A DNA stretch of 64,000 nucleotides from Datisca glomerata (GCA_003255025.1 QANY01004770.1:1225790-1289789); one strand, 5' to 3'. Positions 1-12,552 are shown, counted from the first letter of the stretch. Numbers and translations: made by a program. Notes: a model not told the origin generated them from the letters alone.

Positions 1-842
1 TTGGATCAAAATGTGTTTTGGTAACAAGGGCATATTTTCTACACCTATATGTAATGAATGATGTCACTTAATTAGTTAAGTGTGATATTCTGTATTGAAA
101 TTAATTAATTTATTATTTTTTAATTATTGGATAATTAGTAAATAAAAATTAATTAATTAATTAATAATGATCGATTAAATCTATCAATTGGATTGATGAA
201 TCTCGATACAACTCAAAGTCTATGGAATATTGCAATTATGAATAAATGGGGTGAATTTTCTAAAATTTAAAAATATATGGGTATATTTAAAAATATCAAA
301 AATTATATTTTAACAAATAATAATCTGATTACAGATAGATCTTGTATAAGATACAGTTGCTTGTTAACAAAGCAAGTGAGAAAAACATTTTCACCTTTCT
401 CCTTGTTGCCGTCGAAAATTATATTGAAGGGGAAATTTTTTTATTTTTCTTGTTCAATCGTTTCGAGAGCCCACAATCAAATTCCAACACAAACTTCTCG
501 TGAGATATATTCCTGAAATTAATGAGTGGTTTTTGGTGGACGAAATTCGTAAATCATTCTTAGAGTTCAAGTGCATGATTCAGATCCTAAAGCTTGAAGA
601 ACATGAAGAACGCTCGAAAAAATTCTGTCAGTTTAGAAATTCTCTTATGCAAGGCATCGGTGAAAAATTCTTTATAACATTGTCTTCTCGTTTAATGTCG
701 TATATGCATAATCACACGCTATTTGGTTTTAAGTTGTTTAATTTGATTAAATAATTTAATTGAATTTTTTTATATTCTGCCCACGAACCGTTCGTGGTTC
801 AAACTTGTTTTAAATTAATTTTAAAATCAACCGATCTTAGCA
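1..842 (+). mobile_element. 3' part of a Copia LTR (family F1), 5' end cut by the window
   Basis: This stretch lines up along its whole length with the last ~840 bases of the LTR at 52812-54686: both share the 'GTTTTGGT..CAAGGCATATTTTCTA' start, the AATTAATTAAT tracts and the 'CCCACGAA..GTTCGTGG' block before the end, 'CCGATCTTAGCA'. The base run after the end has no tRNA primer-binding site (the intact copy has TTGGTATCAGAAC after its LTR), so this is a solo LTR remnant or an LTR separated from its body. Short open frames at 277-754 lie in non-coding LTR sequence and are not genes. Confidence 0.8.
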
Positions 843-1453
843 AAAAAAACATTATAATTTCGCTTTGTTTCATTTTACGCGCCTTCTTTTATACGGTTCT
901 TTTGAAACATTGTTGATATACTTATGTCACATGAGAAAATAACAAAACTCTTTTTAAAAGTTATATAGAATCTCATATTTCTTGTATTGTCACTAGGGTA
1001 TTCTTATTAGGGCAATGCACATCTTTTAAAGTTGTATCAATAAAAGATATGAGCACCCCTTTTGGTTTTCCATTCCTCTGACTTGAAGACCTCACTCATT
1101 GTCTTCTTCTGATAAATATTTCTCTATATATTTGAACTCCCTTCTAGATTTTCAATGTAATGATGGTATCTTTCACATCATTTTGTGACATCTCGCTTAA
1201 GCGGGGTTCTAGAACGCCGTTGCCTAGGCTTTTCAACTTGCTTCCTCTTTCCTGAAAGTGTTTTTATAAATCCTTACAATACCCGCTTGTTGACAATTTC
1301 TTCAATGCAATCCTTCACTTGATAATAGTCTTGCATGTAGTGATTATACCCATTGTGATAAGGTTAAACTGATTCTTGAATCGCTACACTGGTTCCTTCT
1401 ATATTGGTGACGAAAAATGAAACCATGACTCATTCTTGATATCTTGGAGAATA
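843..1453 (-). pseudogene. Ty3/gypsy (Tat-type) gag C-terminus and protease-leader fragment
   Basis: Read on the minus strand, about 1370-1250 gives a degraded gag zinc-knuckle tail: 'HYMQDYYQVKDCIEEIVNK', the counterpart of the Tat-clade block C-x-x-H...C-x-x-LKD-x-IEEL. Further on, about 1090-960, comes 'GVLISFIDTTLKDVHCP', matching the conserved segment ahead of the Tat protease (I-x-FSDEDLKGVHxPHDDALV). Stops and frame changes interrupt it. It is bounded on the left by the F1 LTR remnant and on the right by the family-B Copia LTR, so both ends are probably insertion or deletion breakpoints. Assignment rests on motif memory, not alignment. Confidence 0.6.
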
Positions 1454-3014
1454 TGTTAGGATTGTGCCATAAAAGCACGAGTGTTCTATGTTTCTATTGA
1501 AATCATTTTTGGAATTATAATAAATTTTATATTCTTATATTACATGCGGAACATTCTTGCTAAAGGTCCATAAACGTATAGTACTTGGATTATGGGTTCT
1601 TTGAAATTTAGCTCATAACAACAAGATACAAACCAAGAGGTCTTTATGACTTAAAAATATATTTTCATAGTTCAATGAAGATAGGCGCTTTCACTATGGA
1701 GCACCTAGCTAATATAATGTACTTGGAATCTTGGAATGCAATAAAAGAACTTGAGAGTCTGATTTTAAGAAAATTATAACTCATTGATATTATGTTACGA
1801 TTGCTCATAGTATTGAGAGTGTTACGAACTTGTCTTAAAAAACTTGGTTGTTTGATCTACTATGAATGAGACTTTATGAGTTAACATATTCCATATGTTG
1901 GATAACATGATTCTTGAATAGTGAAGATGAATATATTCTCAATAGTAGAATCCATATAACATTTTTTAGTAAGTGAGATAGTACCCATTAATAGAATCTA
2001 TTTATGTGATCAAAGTAAACTAGGTGCTTAGTATTTTTGATGGAATAATAGAGATTTTATGAGTTTACTTGGGGTATCAAGTATGAAAATTATCATAGTT
2101 GATCAATAAATCGAGATTTCAAACATAAGGATATGAGATGTGTATAAATATTATGTCGATAATACTTCACCTAATTATACACGGTATTATATCATAGAGG
2201 GACAATGCATAATAAACAATAGGTCGGGGATAAATACATCGTATAATATAAAATATAATTGGAGTTCAATTACAATTCTATAATGGAACTAATTATAGTT
2301 AATAATTAATAAATCTGATCATGGATTTGATCGGTAGAGTTTATTGAATATTTAGTCAAGAGTATTTTTATCTTTATGGTGCCTAAGCTAGCCTATGAAT
2401 TTTATGTATTGATGTGACTGGTATATAATAGAACGATATGGATACCTTATAGTCAACAAGTAAATAGACTCGATCTTATCTGAGTTGATGGAAATTAATA
2501 ATTACAATTCATTTTAATTAAAAGTATAGTTTTCGGCTACATTTGATCTCTCAATCCTAGCCGTAAGATGCCATTTAAATAGGAGGGTCTTCACTAACTC
2601 AAGGGTTAAGTCAAGTTACACCATTAGTAGAGAGAAGTGAAAACCCAAAAGCCTCTCTCCAAGCTCTAGCCGACTAATTGAGAGATGATAGAAGAAATCT
2701 TTTGCAAGATATTTGAGTCCCCACACACTCTTGATTGATTGACGGTCCAAGAAATAACGAGGAAGATCACACAATCACCATTGGAGGAACTCAGGTTAAA
2801 CGACAAAGTTGGGTGGCTCTACTTCATGGTGGACGGTGCCCACGTCGAGGATGCTGATTGGCACACACCTTGGGTTCGAGGATTGACATGGATTGATGTT
2901 TTTTGAGGTTCACGCGTCAAACCCATAATTTTTATTCATTTCCTTGGGCACAAATTAGGTTGTCCCATGTATTAATCTAAGATTATTACAATGTTTGCTG
3001 CACTAAAACTAACA
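1454..3014 (+). repeat. 5' LTR of family-B Copia
   Basis: Starts TGTTAGGATTGTGCCATAAAAGCACG and ends AAACTAACA. Similar sequence recurs at 7899-9500 and, more diverged, at 60883-62228. Shared landmarks include 'TATAGTACTTGG', 'TTGATCTACTATGAATGA' and the end block 'GTCTCATGTATTAATCTAA'. About 1.56 kb, long for Copia. Confidence 0.85.
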
Positions 3015-3016
3015 AT

Positions 3017-3030
3017 TGGTATAAAAGCCA
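3017..3030 (+). other. Primer-binding site of family-B Copia
   Basis: TGGTATAAAAGCC lies two bases inside the 5' LTR end. It resembles the initiator-methionine tRNA primer-binding site common in plant Copia elements (TGGTATCAGAGC), with mismatches in the middle. Confidence 0.65.
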
Positions 3031-4950
3031 TGTTCGGGTTTATTTGTGAGATGCCTATTGCAAGAACTGAATACCCAATGAATATACATGATTCATAAAA
3101 ACTTCTCTTTTTTGTAGGATTATTATTTGATTTTTTCCTTGCATATCCATTGGAGATTTATGTGTAATATTTTGCCATAACTAGAAGGACAACCTACCTA
3201 CGTATGTCATTTTTTAAGCATTATAACTAAAATTGAGATTTTTATGTGTAAAAGTTTGAATAGGATGGAGAACCAAAGTATGTAAAAGAAGAGTAGAAGA
3301 ATGATTGGCAAAAGACGGGGTAGTGCAGCAAGCTACTGCACCACGCGTGGCGAGTGCGCGACAAGGCAGTAGGGCAACGCCGCTGCCCAGCGAGGCAGTA
3401 ACCGATGGATTGCTGCTTATGGTAGTAGCACAGCACCAGAAGCCTACACCATGATGACCCTACAGGTAAGGTGACCTGCAGGTCCTGGCAAGCGACTTGG
3501 TCATGATGGGCCAACGGTAAACGTGATGGCAAGGTGATGGTAGATGGTTGTGCGACCGATAGATAATGTATCAACCCTAGTTTGAAGATTTGATTTTTGA
3601 AATAAGATAGGATTTGGGGTGATGCAAAAATATGATTATTTCTTAATATAGTTTTTGATCTTTATCTTGGACCCTATTGCTTTAAAATATTACATCTTAT
3701 GTTCAAGCATGTGTAGATTACATTATTTTATGCATGGACACTTTTAGATACCATTTGGCTTTAGGCTTCTAAAAGGATAAATAATTGTGATTGCATAATA
3801 GAAGATGAAATTAAGCATAATCAATTAGGGTCATAAAATGTCTAACCCTAGGAGCATGTTGTTAAGTTATTTAGTTAGGTTAAATGAGATAAAAATTTTA
3901 ATTTTTAATAATCTAACTGACATTTAACAATTTTAATTAAATAGTGAGATTATTGGAATTTATATAAAATGTGTATGAACCTATAAATTACTAACTGAGC
4001 ATGCCTAAATAATCATGGTAAATGACTAAAGATTAGGTTTCCTAAGTTCATAATGACACTTAACTCATAGTAATAAAAATATCACGTTTTTGAAAAGTCA
4101 AGTGACAGTTAATTAAAACGCATGGTCTCTACTATTAGATTATACTATGATACCTCATATTCAATTCGGGAAGCTTCCTAAAGGTGGTTACTTGAAACAT
4201 TAATTAAAAGTATGATTTTTGGTATGATCACCTTGATTGTGTGTAAATGGGAACGACTTGCCTAAGCATGAGTTTACACTTAGTACGAGTCATAAGGTGA
4301 AATGATATTGTACACTTGAATTGTTTATATAATATCCCGCGAAGCGGTTCTTATTACTAATTTGGAAAGACCAAACAAGAACGTTAGATAATTGTTATGT
4401 ATTTAATACCAGATTAGAGGGGCACAAAGATTTAATATCAAAGTAGTAAATAATTGGATTAGATTATCTTGACTAGCTTATGAATATGTCTGCTTAAGCT
4501 TGCATATGTTTAGTGAAGTTGAGATATTATGCATACAATCGCATGTTTATTATTTTTTTGGCTTAGTACCGGGCTTCCAGAGCGTAGTTCTCAAAATAAT
4601 TCTAGGTGCACAGGCCCTGAGCTAGGAGTTTCCCACAAGCATGTTTAGGTTTTTAGTTTTTTTTTTCATGTTATTATGCTAGAAATAGAATGTGCAAGTT
4701 TTTAGAATAAGATTATTTATTCTTTTACAATATTAAACATGTCATTTGTTAGCCCTGTTAATCTACAACTATTTCAAAATATTCTAGGCAATAATGGATA
4801 TTAAGTAGAACATTAATTTAATTGCAAAAAGAAGCAACGCTCCAATTAACGTTTTCCTAGATTTTTCTTAGAGTTCCACTTAGGAGAATATAAATTCATA
4901 TCAAGTTTGGAGATATTCTGGCATTCTATGACCAATGTGTTGGAACAATA
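3031..4950 (+). other. Family-B leader and gag 5' region, no readable gene
   Basis: This is the body between the primer-binding site and the first recognisable gag sequence. The counterpart at 62242-63900 is recognisably related: both have a CG-rich 'GGCAGC/GGTAAGGTGGC' stretch (here about 3340-3560), then AT-rich blocks including 'ATAAAATGT.TAACCCTAG' and 'AAATTACTAA.TGAGCATGC'. The minus-strand open frame at 3242-3574 is in this leader, has no known motif and is not supported as a gene. Confidence 0.55.
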
Positions 4951-5450
4951 ATAAAGTCATTCTCCATTGAAGAGATATAACTGTTAATCTTCGTTAAGAT
5001 GATTGAAAGGGTATTGTTGAACATTAAGATGGTAAAAGAAACTTTGGTTAAGGACCATATCTATATGATAAGTGATCTTTTAAAGTGAGAGAGACTCTTA
5101 TAGCCAAAATTGTAGAGGAAATCTATATCGATATATTCTTGGAAACATTAGCGGATTCCTCATATCAGTTTATGACTAAACTATAGCACATGCAGACATG
5201 TTAAATCGGGTCCAACTAAACTAGGAACTCTAGATGGTTAAGGGAAATCTTGAAGAAAGGTTTTGTGTTTAACATGACCAAATCCACTTCTTCCTTTGGG
5301 CTTAGGCTTAGACAAATAGATGAAAAAGATAGAGATCTGTGAACAGAGTCGATTCAGAGTAAGAAAGAGGAAGGAAGCTCTAACGAGAAATGCTTCTATT
5401 GGGGAAAGACTGGATACTAGAAAACTAGCTAGAAAATTTTCTCAATCGTA
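4950..5450 (+). pseudogene. Family-B Copia gag fragment with zinc knuckle
   Basis: Gag encodes the structural protein of the virus-like particle. About 5035-5160 gives 'LVKDHIYMISDLLK', the counterpart of the Copia gag motif 'TVRDHxLKMIxYLNE'. About 5356-5440 gives 'NEKCFYWGKTGY', a damaged CCHC knuckle (normally CFxCGKxGHWKRNC) in which the second Cys is Trp and the His is Tyr. Several stops are present, so no protein could be made. Confidence 0.6.
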
Positions 5451-5819
5451 AATAGCTAAAACATGCATCTCATTAAGAAGTTGTCAATAACTGATTTTAC
5501 TACATTTTAGTGTGTAGAATCTATAATAAATAATTACATTTACAGTTCTTTGTGAAGGTTTCTGGAAACCAGGAAGCTATATCAGAAAAATTAATGTTGT
5601 TCTTTGGATAGATGCATATATGAACTAATTTTTGGATAGTATGTCGATATCTAAATCTATGCTGCATGATATGGAGTAAAATAACGGTGTATATACTACA
5701 TCATAATAGAAAAAAATTTCTCAAGCCAACTATAGGTATGTATAATATGTTTAGGTCATGTATTCGAAGTAGGATTCTAAAACTAGTAAGAGACATGCTT
5801 CAAAGTCTTTTAGATTTAG

Positions 5820-6043
5820 ATTTATTACCAGTCAGAAAAAATGGCCTAAAGGCACAAGACATTAATGTTGGTGTATATTTCTTGAGTGGACAGGTGAAAT
5901 TGAAAGTGAGAGGTGGTTATGAGTACAATGTCGACTATCTTGATGGGTGCTCTAGATATGACTATTTTTGTCTTATGCTTCTCAAGTATGAAACTTTTGA
6001 AAAATTAGAGAGTTTCAGAATTCAAGACACAAAGGCATTATAG
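5820..6043 (+). pseudogene. Family-B Copia integrase core fragment
   Basis: The frame contains 'VRGGYEYNVDYLDGCSRYDYF' followed by 'KYETFEKLESF'. This matches the Copia integrase core segment 'xRGGxxYFITFIDDYSRYGYVYLM..KSEAFEKFKEF', which carries the first catalytic Asp region. Here the 'IDDYSR' core reads 'LDGCSR', so one acidic residue is lost. The segment before it (5666-5820) keeps an open frame but matches poorly. Confidence 0.7.
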
Positions 6044-6689
6044 AGACAAACTAAATCTATTCTATTTCATCGAAGAAGTGAATACCTCTCAAGGACATTC
6101 ACAGACTACTTGGTAAATAACCATATTGAAACCCGGTAGGTTATATTTAGGTCACATAGAGAAAGGTGTAACATAAAGTTATAAGTATCTTGTGGATATG
6201 ATGAGATCTACATTTATTTATTTTAATGATCTATTTTTGACTAGGTTATATCTAGTATGGTAATCCAGGAGGAACATGAAATAGATTTCAAATACTATGT
6301 CATAGTGGGAAGAGATCACCACCACCTAAGAGATCCATGTTCAATGGAGATACTTTTGAGTCCATCCTGAAGGAACACGACTCAGATATCAATAACGACA
6401 TACAAAATATGAATGATACAAAGTAAATCATGGGTTCAAGCAAATGAAATCTAAAAAGGATTTCATTAACTCCAATTGAGTATTGAAGCATGTAAAGTGC
6501 TTTGAGGTTTGGGTGCTAGAGATCTACAAGAAGAAGCGAGACATAAATAGAAGTTGAAAATTTTCCAGGGTAGACTTATTGCGAAATAGAATACTTGGAG
6601 ATATGATAATGAGTATTAGTAGATCTTTTCGCTAGTAGCCATCTCTGTTAAGATATTGTATCAATTACAGCACATTGCATTTATAAGGT

Positions 6690-7020
6690 TTTGGCAAGCA
6701 GATGTCAAGAATACTATTTGTATGGTTATCTTTAATAGAATATCTTTATATCTTGATCATTTGGATTTGTTGTTAAGAGCAATAAATAATTGATGTACAA
6801 GGTGCCTTAGTCTAGTTGTGTACTTAAGCAAGTATTAAAGACTTGGAACGTTATATTGATCATGAAAGCAAACTTTAGATTTGGATCAAGCTCATAATGA
6901 GCTATGTGAGACAAAAGAAAGGAAGTAATCATAAAATATTTCTTGGTGATTTACATGGATGATGTTTTAGCCCCAGGGATGATGTTTTAGCCCCAGGGAT
7001 GATGTAAGGTTAAATGCTAA
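6690..7020 (+). pseudogene. Family-B Copia reverse-transcriptase fragment with YMDD box
   Basis: At about 6700 the frame reads 'WQADVKNT', the counterpart of the Copia RT motif 'WQMDVKTAFLNG'. At 6950-6965 it reads 'VIYMDDVL', the catalytic Y-x-DD box. A 20-bp tandem duplication follows directly at the box. The stretch between holds stops and frameshifts. The upstream region 6046-6690 should hold the integrase C-terminus and RT start, but only scattered similarity is visible there. Confidence 0.65.
6958..7005 (+). repeat. 20-bp tandem duplication at the RT catalytic box
   Basis: GATGATGTTTTAGCCCCAGG occurs twice back to back (6958-6977, 6978-6997), followed by a partial third copy GATGATGT. 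The first copy starts on the two Asp codons of the YMDD motif. Confidence 0.95.
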
Positions 7021-7379
7021 CGATAAAGTTATGTCCGTCCATTTTTTATATAAGAAACTCTAGAAAAGCAATGTTCATTCTAGTGGTTAAATTCTTTTGA
7101 GACTTAAATATAAAATGATATACGTATCCTAGACTTCGTAGATAATGTTATGTTGCATAAGTTTGCAATCTCATATTCCAAGAAAGGAATGTTTTTTTTT
7201 TCAAGTATATAACTGATCTATCCAAGGATGAGTGTCTTAAGATACAAGATGAGATAGAAAACATGAAGATAGTTTCTTATGCTTTGGAAATGGGAAGTCT
7301 TAAACATGTTATATATATATATATATTGCCTTGGTCGACAAATATGAATAGAATCTAGGATAACAATACTAGATAGTTG

Positions 7380-7890
7380 TGATGCATATACTTAAGTATC
7401 TTAGGAGAATGAAGTAATATATACTTGTTTATCAGAGTGAGGATCTCATACCATGGGGTACATGGATTCATATTTTCAGTAATGGAGAAACTAATGAATG
7501 CTTATCTCGATTATGTATTCACTTGGGCAAGTAAAGCCTATAATTGGAAGAGTGCAAAACAAGATTATTTTATGTACTCAACCATGGCGTACAACTTCCT
7601 AGTTGAGTTGGAGATTGTTGTTATTGCGTGTCTCAAGATCACATTGTAATGTGATACTAATGGAGAAATTAAACAATCCAAGGATCCTAGAGCGTTTTAG
7701 GGGCAAACATAAAGATTACAAGTTTTGTCTCTTTATTGACATGATACCATAATGAGACATTATGGTTTCAAAGAATTACATCAGTGAAAAACCTAACGGA
7801 TCCATTTATGAAGACTTAGCCGCGAGTGTATTCAGGTGTCATGTATAGAACGTGGAAAGTAAACTGGTTGTTCATGTGTTTTAGGTTGAG
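7380..7890 (+). pseudogene. Family-B Copia RNase H fragment
   Basis: The frame reads 'HILKYLRRMKQYILVYQSEDL', which matches the Copia segment 'xILKYLRRTKDxFLVYGGxDL' at the start of RNase H. Next comes 'WKSAKQDYFMYSTMAYNF', the counterpart of 'W.S.KQ...DSTMEAEY', where the catalytic acidic residues are mostly lost. The last part ends at the polypurine tract before the 3' LTR. The (AT)n tract at about 7311-7325 lies just upstream. Confidence 0.65.
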
Positions 7891-7898
7891 TGGAAGAT

Positions 7899-9500
7899 TA
7901 TTATGATTGTGCCCTAAAAGCACGAGAATACTACATTTATATTGAAATTGCTATTGGAATTATATTAAATTAATATTATTTGCAAAATATTCTTATAAAA
8001 AGTCCACATGCATATAGTACTTGGTTTTAGGTCCCATGGGGTTAAGCTCGTAGGAACAAGGTGCAAACCCAAGAGTTCTTTATGACTTGAAAATATTATT
8101 TTCACAATTTAGCGAAACTGTGGGCTTTCACTAGGAGCCTATAGTGCATTAGCTCTGTTATGTAGAGTGATTTATCTTGGTCACTAGGTATAATACATGA
8201 TTAATGCAGTAGTGCATTTTGAAATGCATTGAAATGACTAATGTGTCTAGTTTTTAGTAAAGTACATTCTTTTGAAAAGTCATGACGCGGTATTATACTA
8301 TAAGTGCTTTAATATTGATAGAGATTGTGATTGTATTTAATAACTTGGTTGTTTTGATCTACTATGAATGATATTCTATGAATCAACATTTCTCTATGTT
8401 AGATAACTGAGACATTGGACATTGCAAGAAGATGCATAGTTTCTCAATAGTGGAGTTTATAGATACTTTTAAGTAAGTGAGAAAATATCTCTTAATGGAT
8501 CCGTTTATTGATCACAAAACTAAGTGCTTACTATCTCTAATAGAGTATTAGAGATTTAGTTTTACTTTAGGTATAAAGTATGAAAGTTATCATAATTTAT
8601 CAATAGAATGAGATTTAGAACTTAAGGATGTGAGAGGTGTATGGATTTTAGGTCGATAATACCTAATTCACGGTACTATATTATGGAGTGACAATGTAGA
8701 ATGAATAATAGGTTGAAGATAAATACATTTCAGTCTATACATACGATTGCAGTCCAATTATAATTTTATAGTAGAATTAATTATAAATAAAATTAATAAA
8801 TATGATCATGGTTTAATCTGTAGACTTTAATAATTATTTAGCCAAGGATATTTTTATCCTTATGATTCGTGAGCTAGACTATGGATTGGCCTGATTGGTA
8901 TTTAATGGCATGATATGGATATTTTATAGTCAACCAGTAAATTGACTTGGTCTTATATAAATTGACAGAAATTATTAATTAAAATTTGTTTAATTAATTT
9001 TAATTAGAAAAATAATTTTTCAACCAATATTGATCTCTGAATCCTAGCCGTGTGATTTCATTTACATAGGAAAGTCTTCTCCCAGACTAGGGTTAAGTCA
9101 AGTGACACCAAGAGTTGAGAAAGTGAAAACCCTAGAGCTCTAGCAAAATAATTGAAAGAAGAAAAGTGAGGTCTTTTTCAAGATCTTTGATGCCCACACA
9201 GACTCATGATTAATTGACAGTTCAAGGAATAGCAAGAAATAGTACAAGGTCTCGATCACACAATTCGAGAATAATAGTCATAGGAGCTGGGGGTGGATGG
9301 CGATGTTGGGCAGCTCAGCTTCATGGTGGACTATGCACATATCGTTGGTGTACAGTTCAAGTTTTAGGCTTGATGCAAATTGAAGTTTTTTGAGGTTCAC
9401 GCATCAAAGGTATAATTTTTATTCATTTCCACAATCATAAATTAGATTGTCTCATGTATTAATCTAATACAAGACAATATCCGCTACACCAAAACTAATA
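7899..9500 (+). repeat. 3' LTR of family-B Copia
   Basis: Direct repeat of 1454-3014, about 1.6 kb. The terminal dinucleotides have decayed: it starts TATTATGATTGTGCCC (instead of TGTTAGGATTGTGCC) and ends AAACTAATA (instead of AACTAACA). Confidence 0.8.
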
Positions 9501-10376
9501 GTATGTGATTCACATTCAACTTCAACGAGATTTATTACCTCGTTGAGAATCCCTTAGTCAGAAGATCTCTTCCTTTCATCTCGTTTCTCCTCATTAAGAC
9601 TTCTCCATTGATGGTGAACATGATATGATCCAATCACAATGCTTCTCTGTCTTCCTTCTTTTGTTTTTTCTCCAGGGATTGGAAACCCCTTTTCTCCTCC
9701 TCTAAGTTTTATGTACTTTTAAGTCCGCATAAATTATTTTTTCAATAAAGATACTTTATGCTTGACCAAAAAATCAAACATCAGGTTGGTTGTTTGCTGT
9801 CCTATCTTGTAAGCTACTTTTATCTTATAATAATCTTAGTTCTCAACCTTAGATCTAATATTTGAATCTCATAGTGTATTATCTCAATGATTCACCTATC
9901 TTCATTTTAATTGAGAATAAATGTTCTGCTTCCTTCATTACTTTATGGTAGGTCGAGTATTGCATAAGAAAAGCAATGCAAAGTTCGATGAAGCTATTAA
10001 TGGATTGAGGCACTAAATGATACTAGTTTAATGAATTTTCCTCACACTGAAGGGGAAGATTCTACATAACAGCGGGTCATTATGCTTGTACAATTCCATA
10101 GTTTGTCATTAATGACGAATGTGGTGGACTGGATAAGTTGGAATCATGAAGAAGTTGAACTTTGGAACTTGGGACTTCTTTGGTATGCATCGCTAAAATG
10201 GTCCCCGACAATGGTGACATGGGGACCATGAGTGAATCAAGCTCCATATGATTGGTCTTATACCTTATACTCCTCAATTATTCCATTCACTTCTCTAACA
10301 TCTTGTCAACCTCTTTTTAGGATACAAATTTTTGTATCTTCTTCTCCTGATCGTCCTGACGAGGAATGTTGTGAAA
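9501..10376. other. No gene recognised
   Basis: AT-rich spacer between the family-B and family-A elements. It contains an 8-bp inverted repeat (TCAACGAG / CTCGTTGA, 9522-9546). The overlapping open frames at 10080-10277 (-) and 10232-10516 (+) have no motif I recognise, and the second runs into the family-A LTR. Confidence 0.5.
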
Positions 10377-10922
10377 TATCACAAAGCTATAAGACAAATT
10401 CTAAACCTCTGTTGGGATATACCAGAAACAAAGCAAGTTGCAGTAAAAATTATACAGAAATGGAGAACACGAGGATTTATAGTGGTTCGACCAAATTGAT
10501 TTACATCCACTGTTGAGCTACTGTTTTATTTAGATAGTAAGTCATCACAAGTTACAATCACCATACAACAAGTTTACAAGAATCAATACTAAGTTCAAAT
10601 ATAGAAAAGCTTACTGATTTTGATCTAACCCTCAAGAAGCTTGAACAATGCCTCCTCTTAGAGAATGACTCTTTTTACCTCACTTACTGTAATGCCCTTT
10701 GACCTGTATAGACTTTCCTCTTATACTCCTTTCCAATAGACAAAAGCTCCAACCAATGATATTCCTCTATAACTAATTTTAGCTAGGTGGCATAACTAAC
10801 TAAAGTAATAAAGAAGACAATATAAAGGGAGTACAAATAACCATGCACGTGGACAAAGAAATAAAAAGATCTTCAATGTAAAACTGCCACATCATCAATC
10901 ATGTTATAGAGTAACAATAACA
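10377..10922 (-). repeat. 3' LTR of family-A Copia
   Basis: On the plus strand it begins TGTTGTGAAATATCAC and ends GTAACAATAACA. The shared core with the right copy includes 'TAGCTAGGTGGCATAACTAACTAAAG' split over short mismatches and 'GCATGCACGTGGACAAAG'. The flank CAATTCTCCACCTTGACT (10923-10940) reads on the minus strand as the purine-rich AAGGTGGAGAATTG, a good polypurine tract. Confidence 0.85.
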
Positions 10923-10939
10923 CAATTCTCCACCTTGAC

Positions 10940-11600
10940 TCTAGCAGAACTTGACATTACCATATCTCATCCAGGAAGTGGACCTTTTTCTTTAGTTCTG
11001 GTTGCATGAAACCTGAGCTAAGTTCATGTAGTGATTGAACTTAGTTATAAGAACCATCTTTGTAGCCATATCTGCTAGGTTATCAGCAGTAGAAACTATC
11101 ACAACCCTCACAGCACCATTAGATATCGTAACTCTAACAAATTAAAGCCTGACATCTATATGTTTTGTTCTTCATGGTGAACTGGGTTCTTAGAGAGGTG
11201 TTTTGCACTTTGACTATCACAAAATAACTGTTGGGACATTTACTGGAGTTCCCAATTCTAAAACCATCCATTTCACCTATAAAGCTTTTTTAACACAATC
11301 TATTAATGCAATATATTCGTATACAATAGTAGACAAGGCCACAATTGACTGAAGCTGAGAATTCGAGTTGATGCGACCTCTACCTATAGTGAAAATGTAT
11401 CATGTACATGCCCTCATTTTATCCAAATCACCTGTATAACCTGCATCAACATACCTTCTGACTAGAAAATTTGATTCTTCTAGTCTTTTGTATTGTAAAC
11501 CAGTCTCAATGGATCACACTGGCTAATTAAGAATTATAAGGTCCTGTGCATATCATTTCTTACATCACACTACCAACAACACTAGCATAAACGACCTTGC
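10940..11600 (-). pseudogene. Family-A Copia RNase H remnant
   Basis: Minus-strand fragments include 'CDSQSAKHLSKNPVHHE', the conserved Copia RNase H segment '[23 protein letters not shown]'. It is heavily interrupted by stops. It lies between the RT remnant and the 3' LTR, as expected. Confidence 0.65.
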
Positions 11601-12225
11601 TCATTAGTTTCTTCTCATCTTCTTTCTCTAGACATAAAACAACAAAAAGTTTGAAATGAGAAGCTAGAGGAATAGTCACTGGTTTGGCATCCACCATGCT
11701 AAATCTCTTGATTACTTTCTCAAGATATCTCTTTTAAGACAAGAACACCACACCACCCTTTTCATTTCTCTAAATTTCCATTCCTACCATTCTCTGTGCC
11801 AAATTCAGAAATGAGAAGCTATTTAAGATTATCTACTTCTAAAGAATTTAACACACTATAATAGATTGACACTATCATTATAATTTGAAACTTTGAAGTA
11901 CACACAATTATCATAAGAGGATATGTGAAAGCCATTTCCAGTGATAAAGGTGTCAATTTATACCACCTTTTTGGAGATTATTTTAGCTCATACAATGATT
12001 TTTAAGTATGCAAACATTGTTTTACATGGAACCTTGAAACCATCTAGTTGGCTCATCTATATTGTCTCTTCAAGCTCTCTATGAAGAAAGGCAGTTTTAA
12101 CATCGATCTACTCAAGCTTCATCCTAAAGGCTGCCTCTAGAGACAACATAAATCTAATAGAAGTGTGTCTGACTACTGGTGAGAAAACCTCATTGTAATC
12201 AGCTCCTTATCTCAGTGTGAACAAT

Positions 12226-12552
12226 TTAGCAACTAATCTTGCCTGATAGTGATCTCAGATTCTTATATCCCATGCTTTTTTTAAATATCCATTTGCACCC
12301 TATGCCTTTCTGGTTTTCAAGTTTTCGTACTAGTGTCCAAGTGTGATTCTTGTAAGAAGTGTCCATCTCCTCTTCCGCTGCTTTTTTCCACCTAGCAGAG
12401 TCTTCACTCTCCATTGCGTGGTGAAAGTTCATAGGTTCAAATTCTAACTCCTCAATTACTATATTCAGAGCATATGCCACTATATCAACATAACCATATC
12501 TCTGAATATAGATAGTCCTGCAAGTCATCATGCTCTTTAGTTTGATGTTCAA
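12226..12552 (-). pseudogene. Family-A Copia reverse-transcriptase N-terminal fragment
   Basis: Minus-strand frame of about 108 residues. It holds 'ARWKKAAEEEMDTSYKNHTW' followed by 'GCKWIFKKSMG', a clear match to the N-terminal block of plant Copia RT ('EWxxAMxEEMxSLxxNxTWxLV...GCKWVFKxK'). The frame then shifts and the rest of RT (to about 11600) is only patchily visible. Confidence 0.8.

Larger units (their letters stand above)
1454..9500 (+). mobile_element. Decayed full-length Ty1/copia retrotransposon, family B
   Basis: Two long direct repeats (1454-3014 and 7899-9500) bracket a body with gag, integrase, reverse transcriptase and RNase H remnants in Copia order. The 5' LTR begins TGTTAGGATTGTGCC and ends ACTAACA, followed by a primer-binding site. 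The sequence before the 3' LTR, GAGTGGAAGAT, is the expected polypurine tract. Flanking 5-mers (GAATA on the left, GTATG on the right) do not form a convincing target-site duplication. LTRs differ by many substitutions and small indels, so the insertion is old. A second, younger-looking member of the family starts at 60883. Confidence 0.85.

Noticed and set aside
3242..3574. 110-residue minus-strand open frame rich in Ser/Cys/Leu
   Set aside because: Lies in the untranslated leader of the family-B Copia, on the wrong strand, with no motif; the related leader at 62230-62640 gives unrelated frames.
7311..7325. (AT)n tract as a regulatory element
   Set aside because: Short simple repeat within decayed pol; nothing ties it to a promoter.
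10080..10516. Two overlapping open frames as host genes
   Set aside because: No domain, no start context, and the plus-strand one continues into the family-A LTR.
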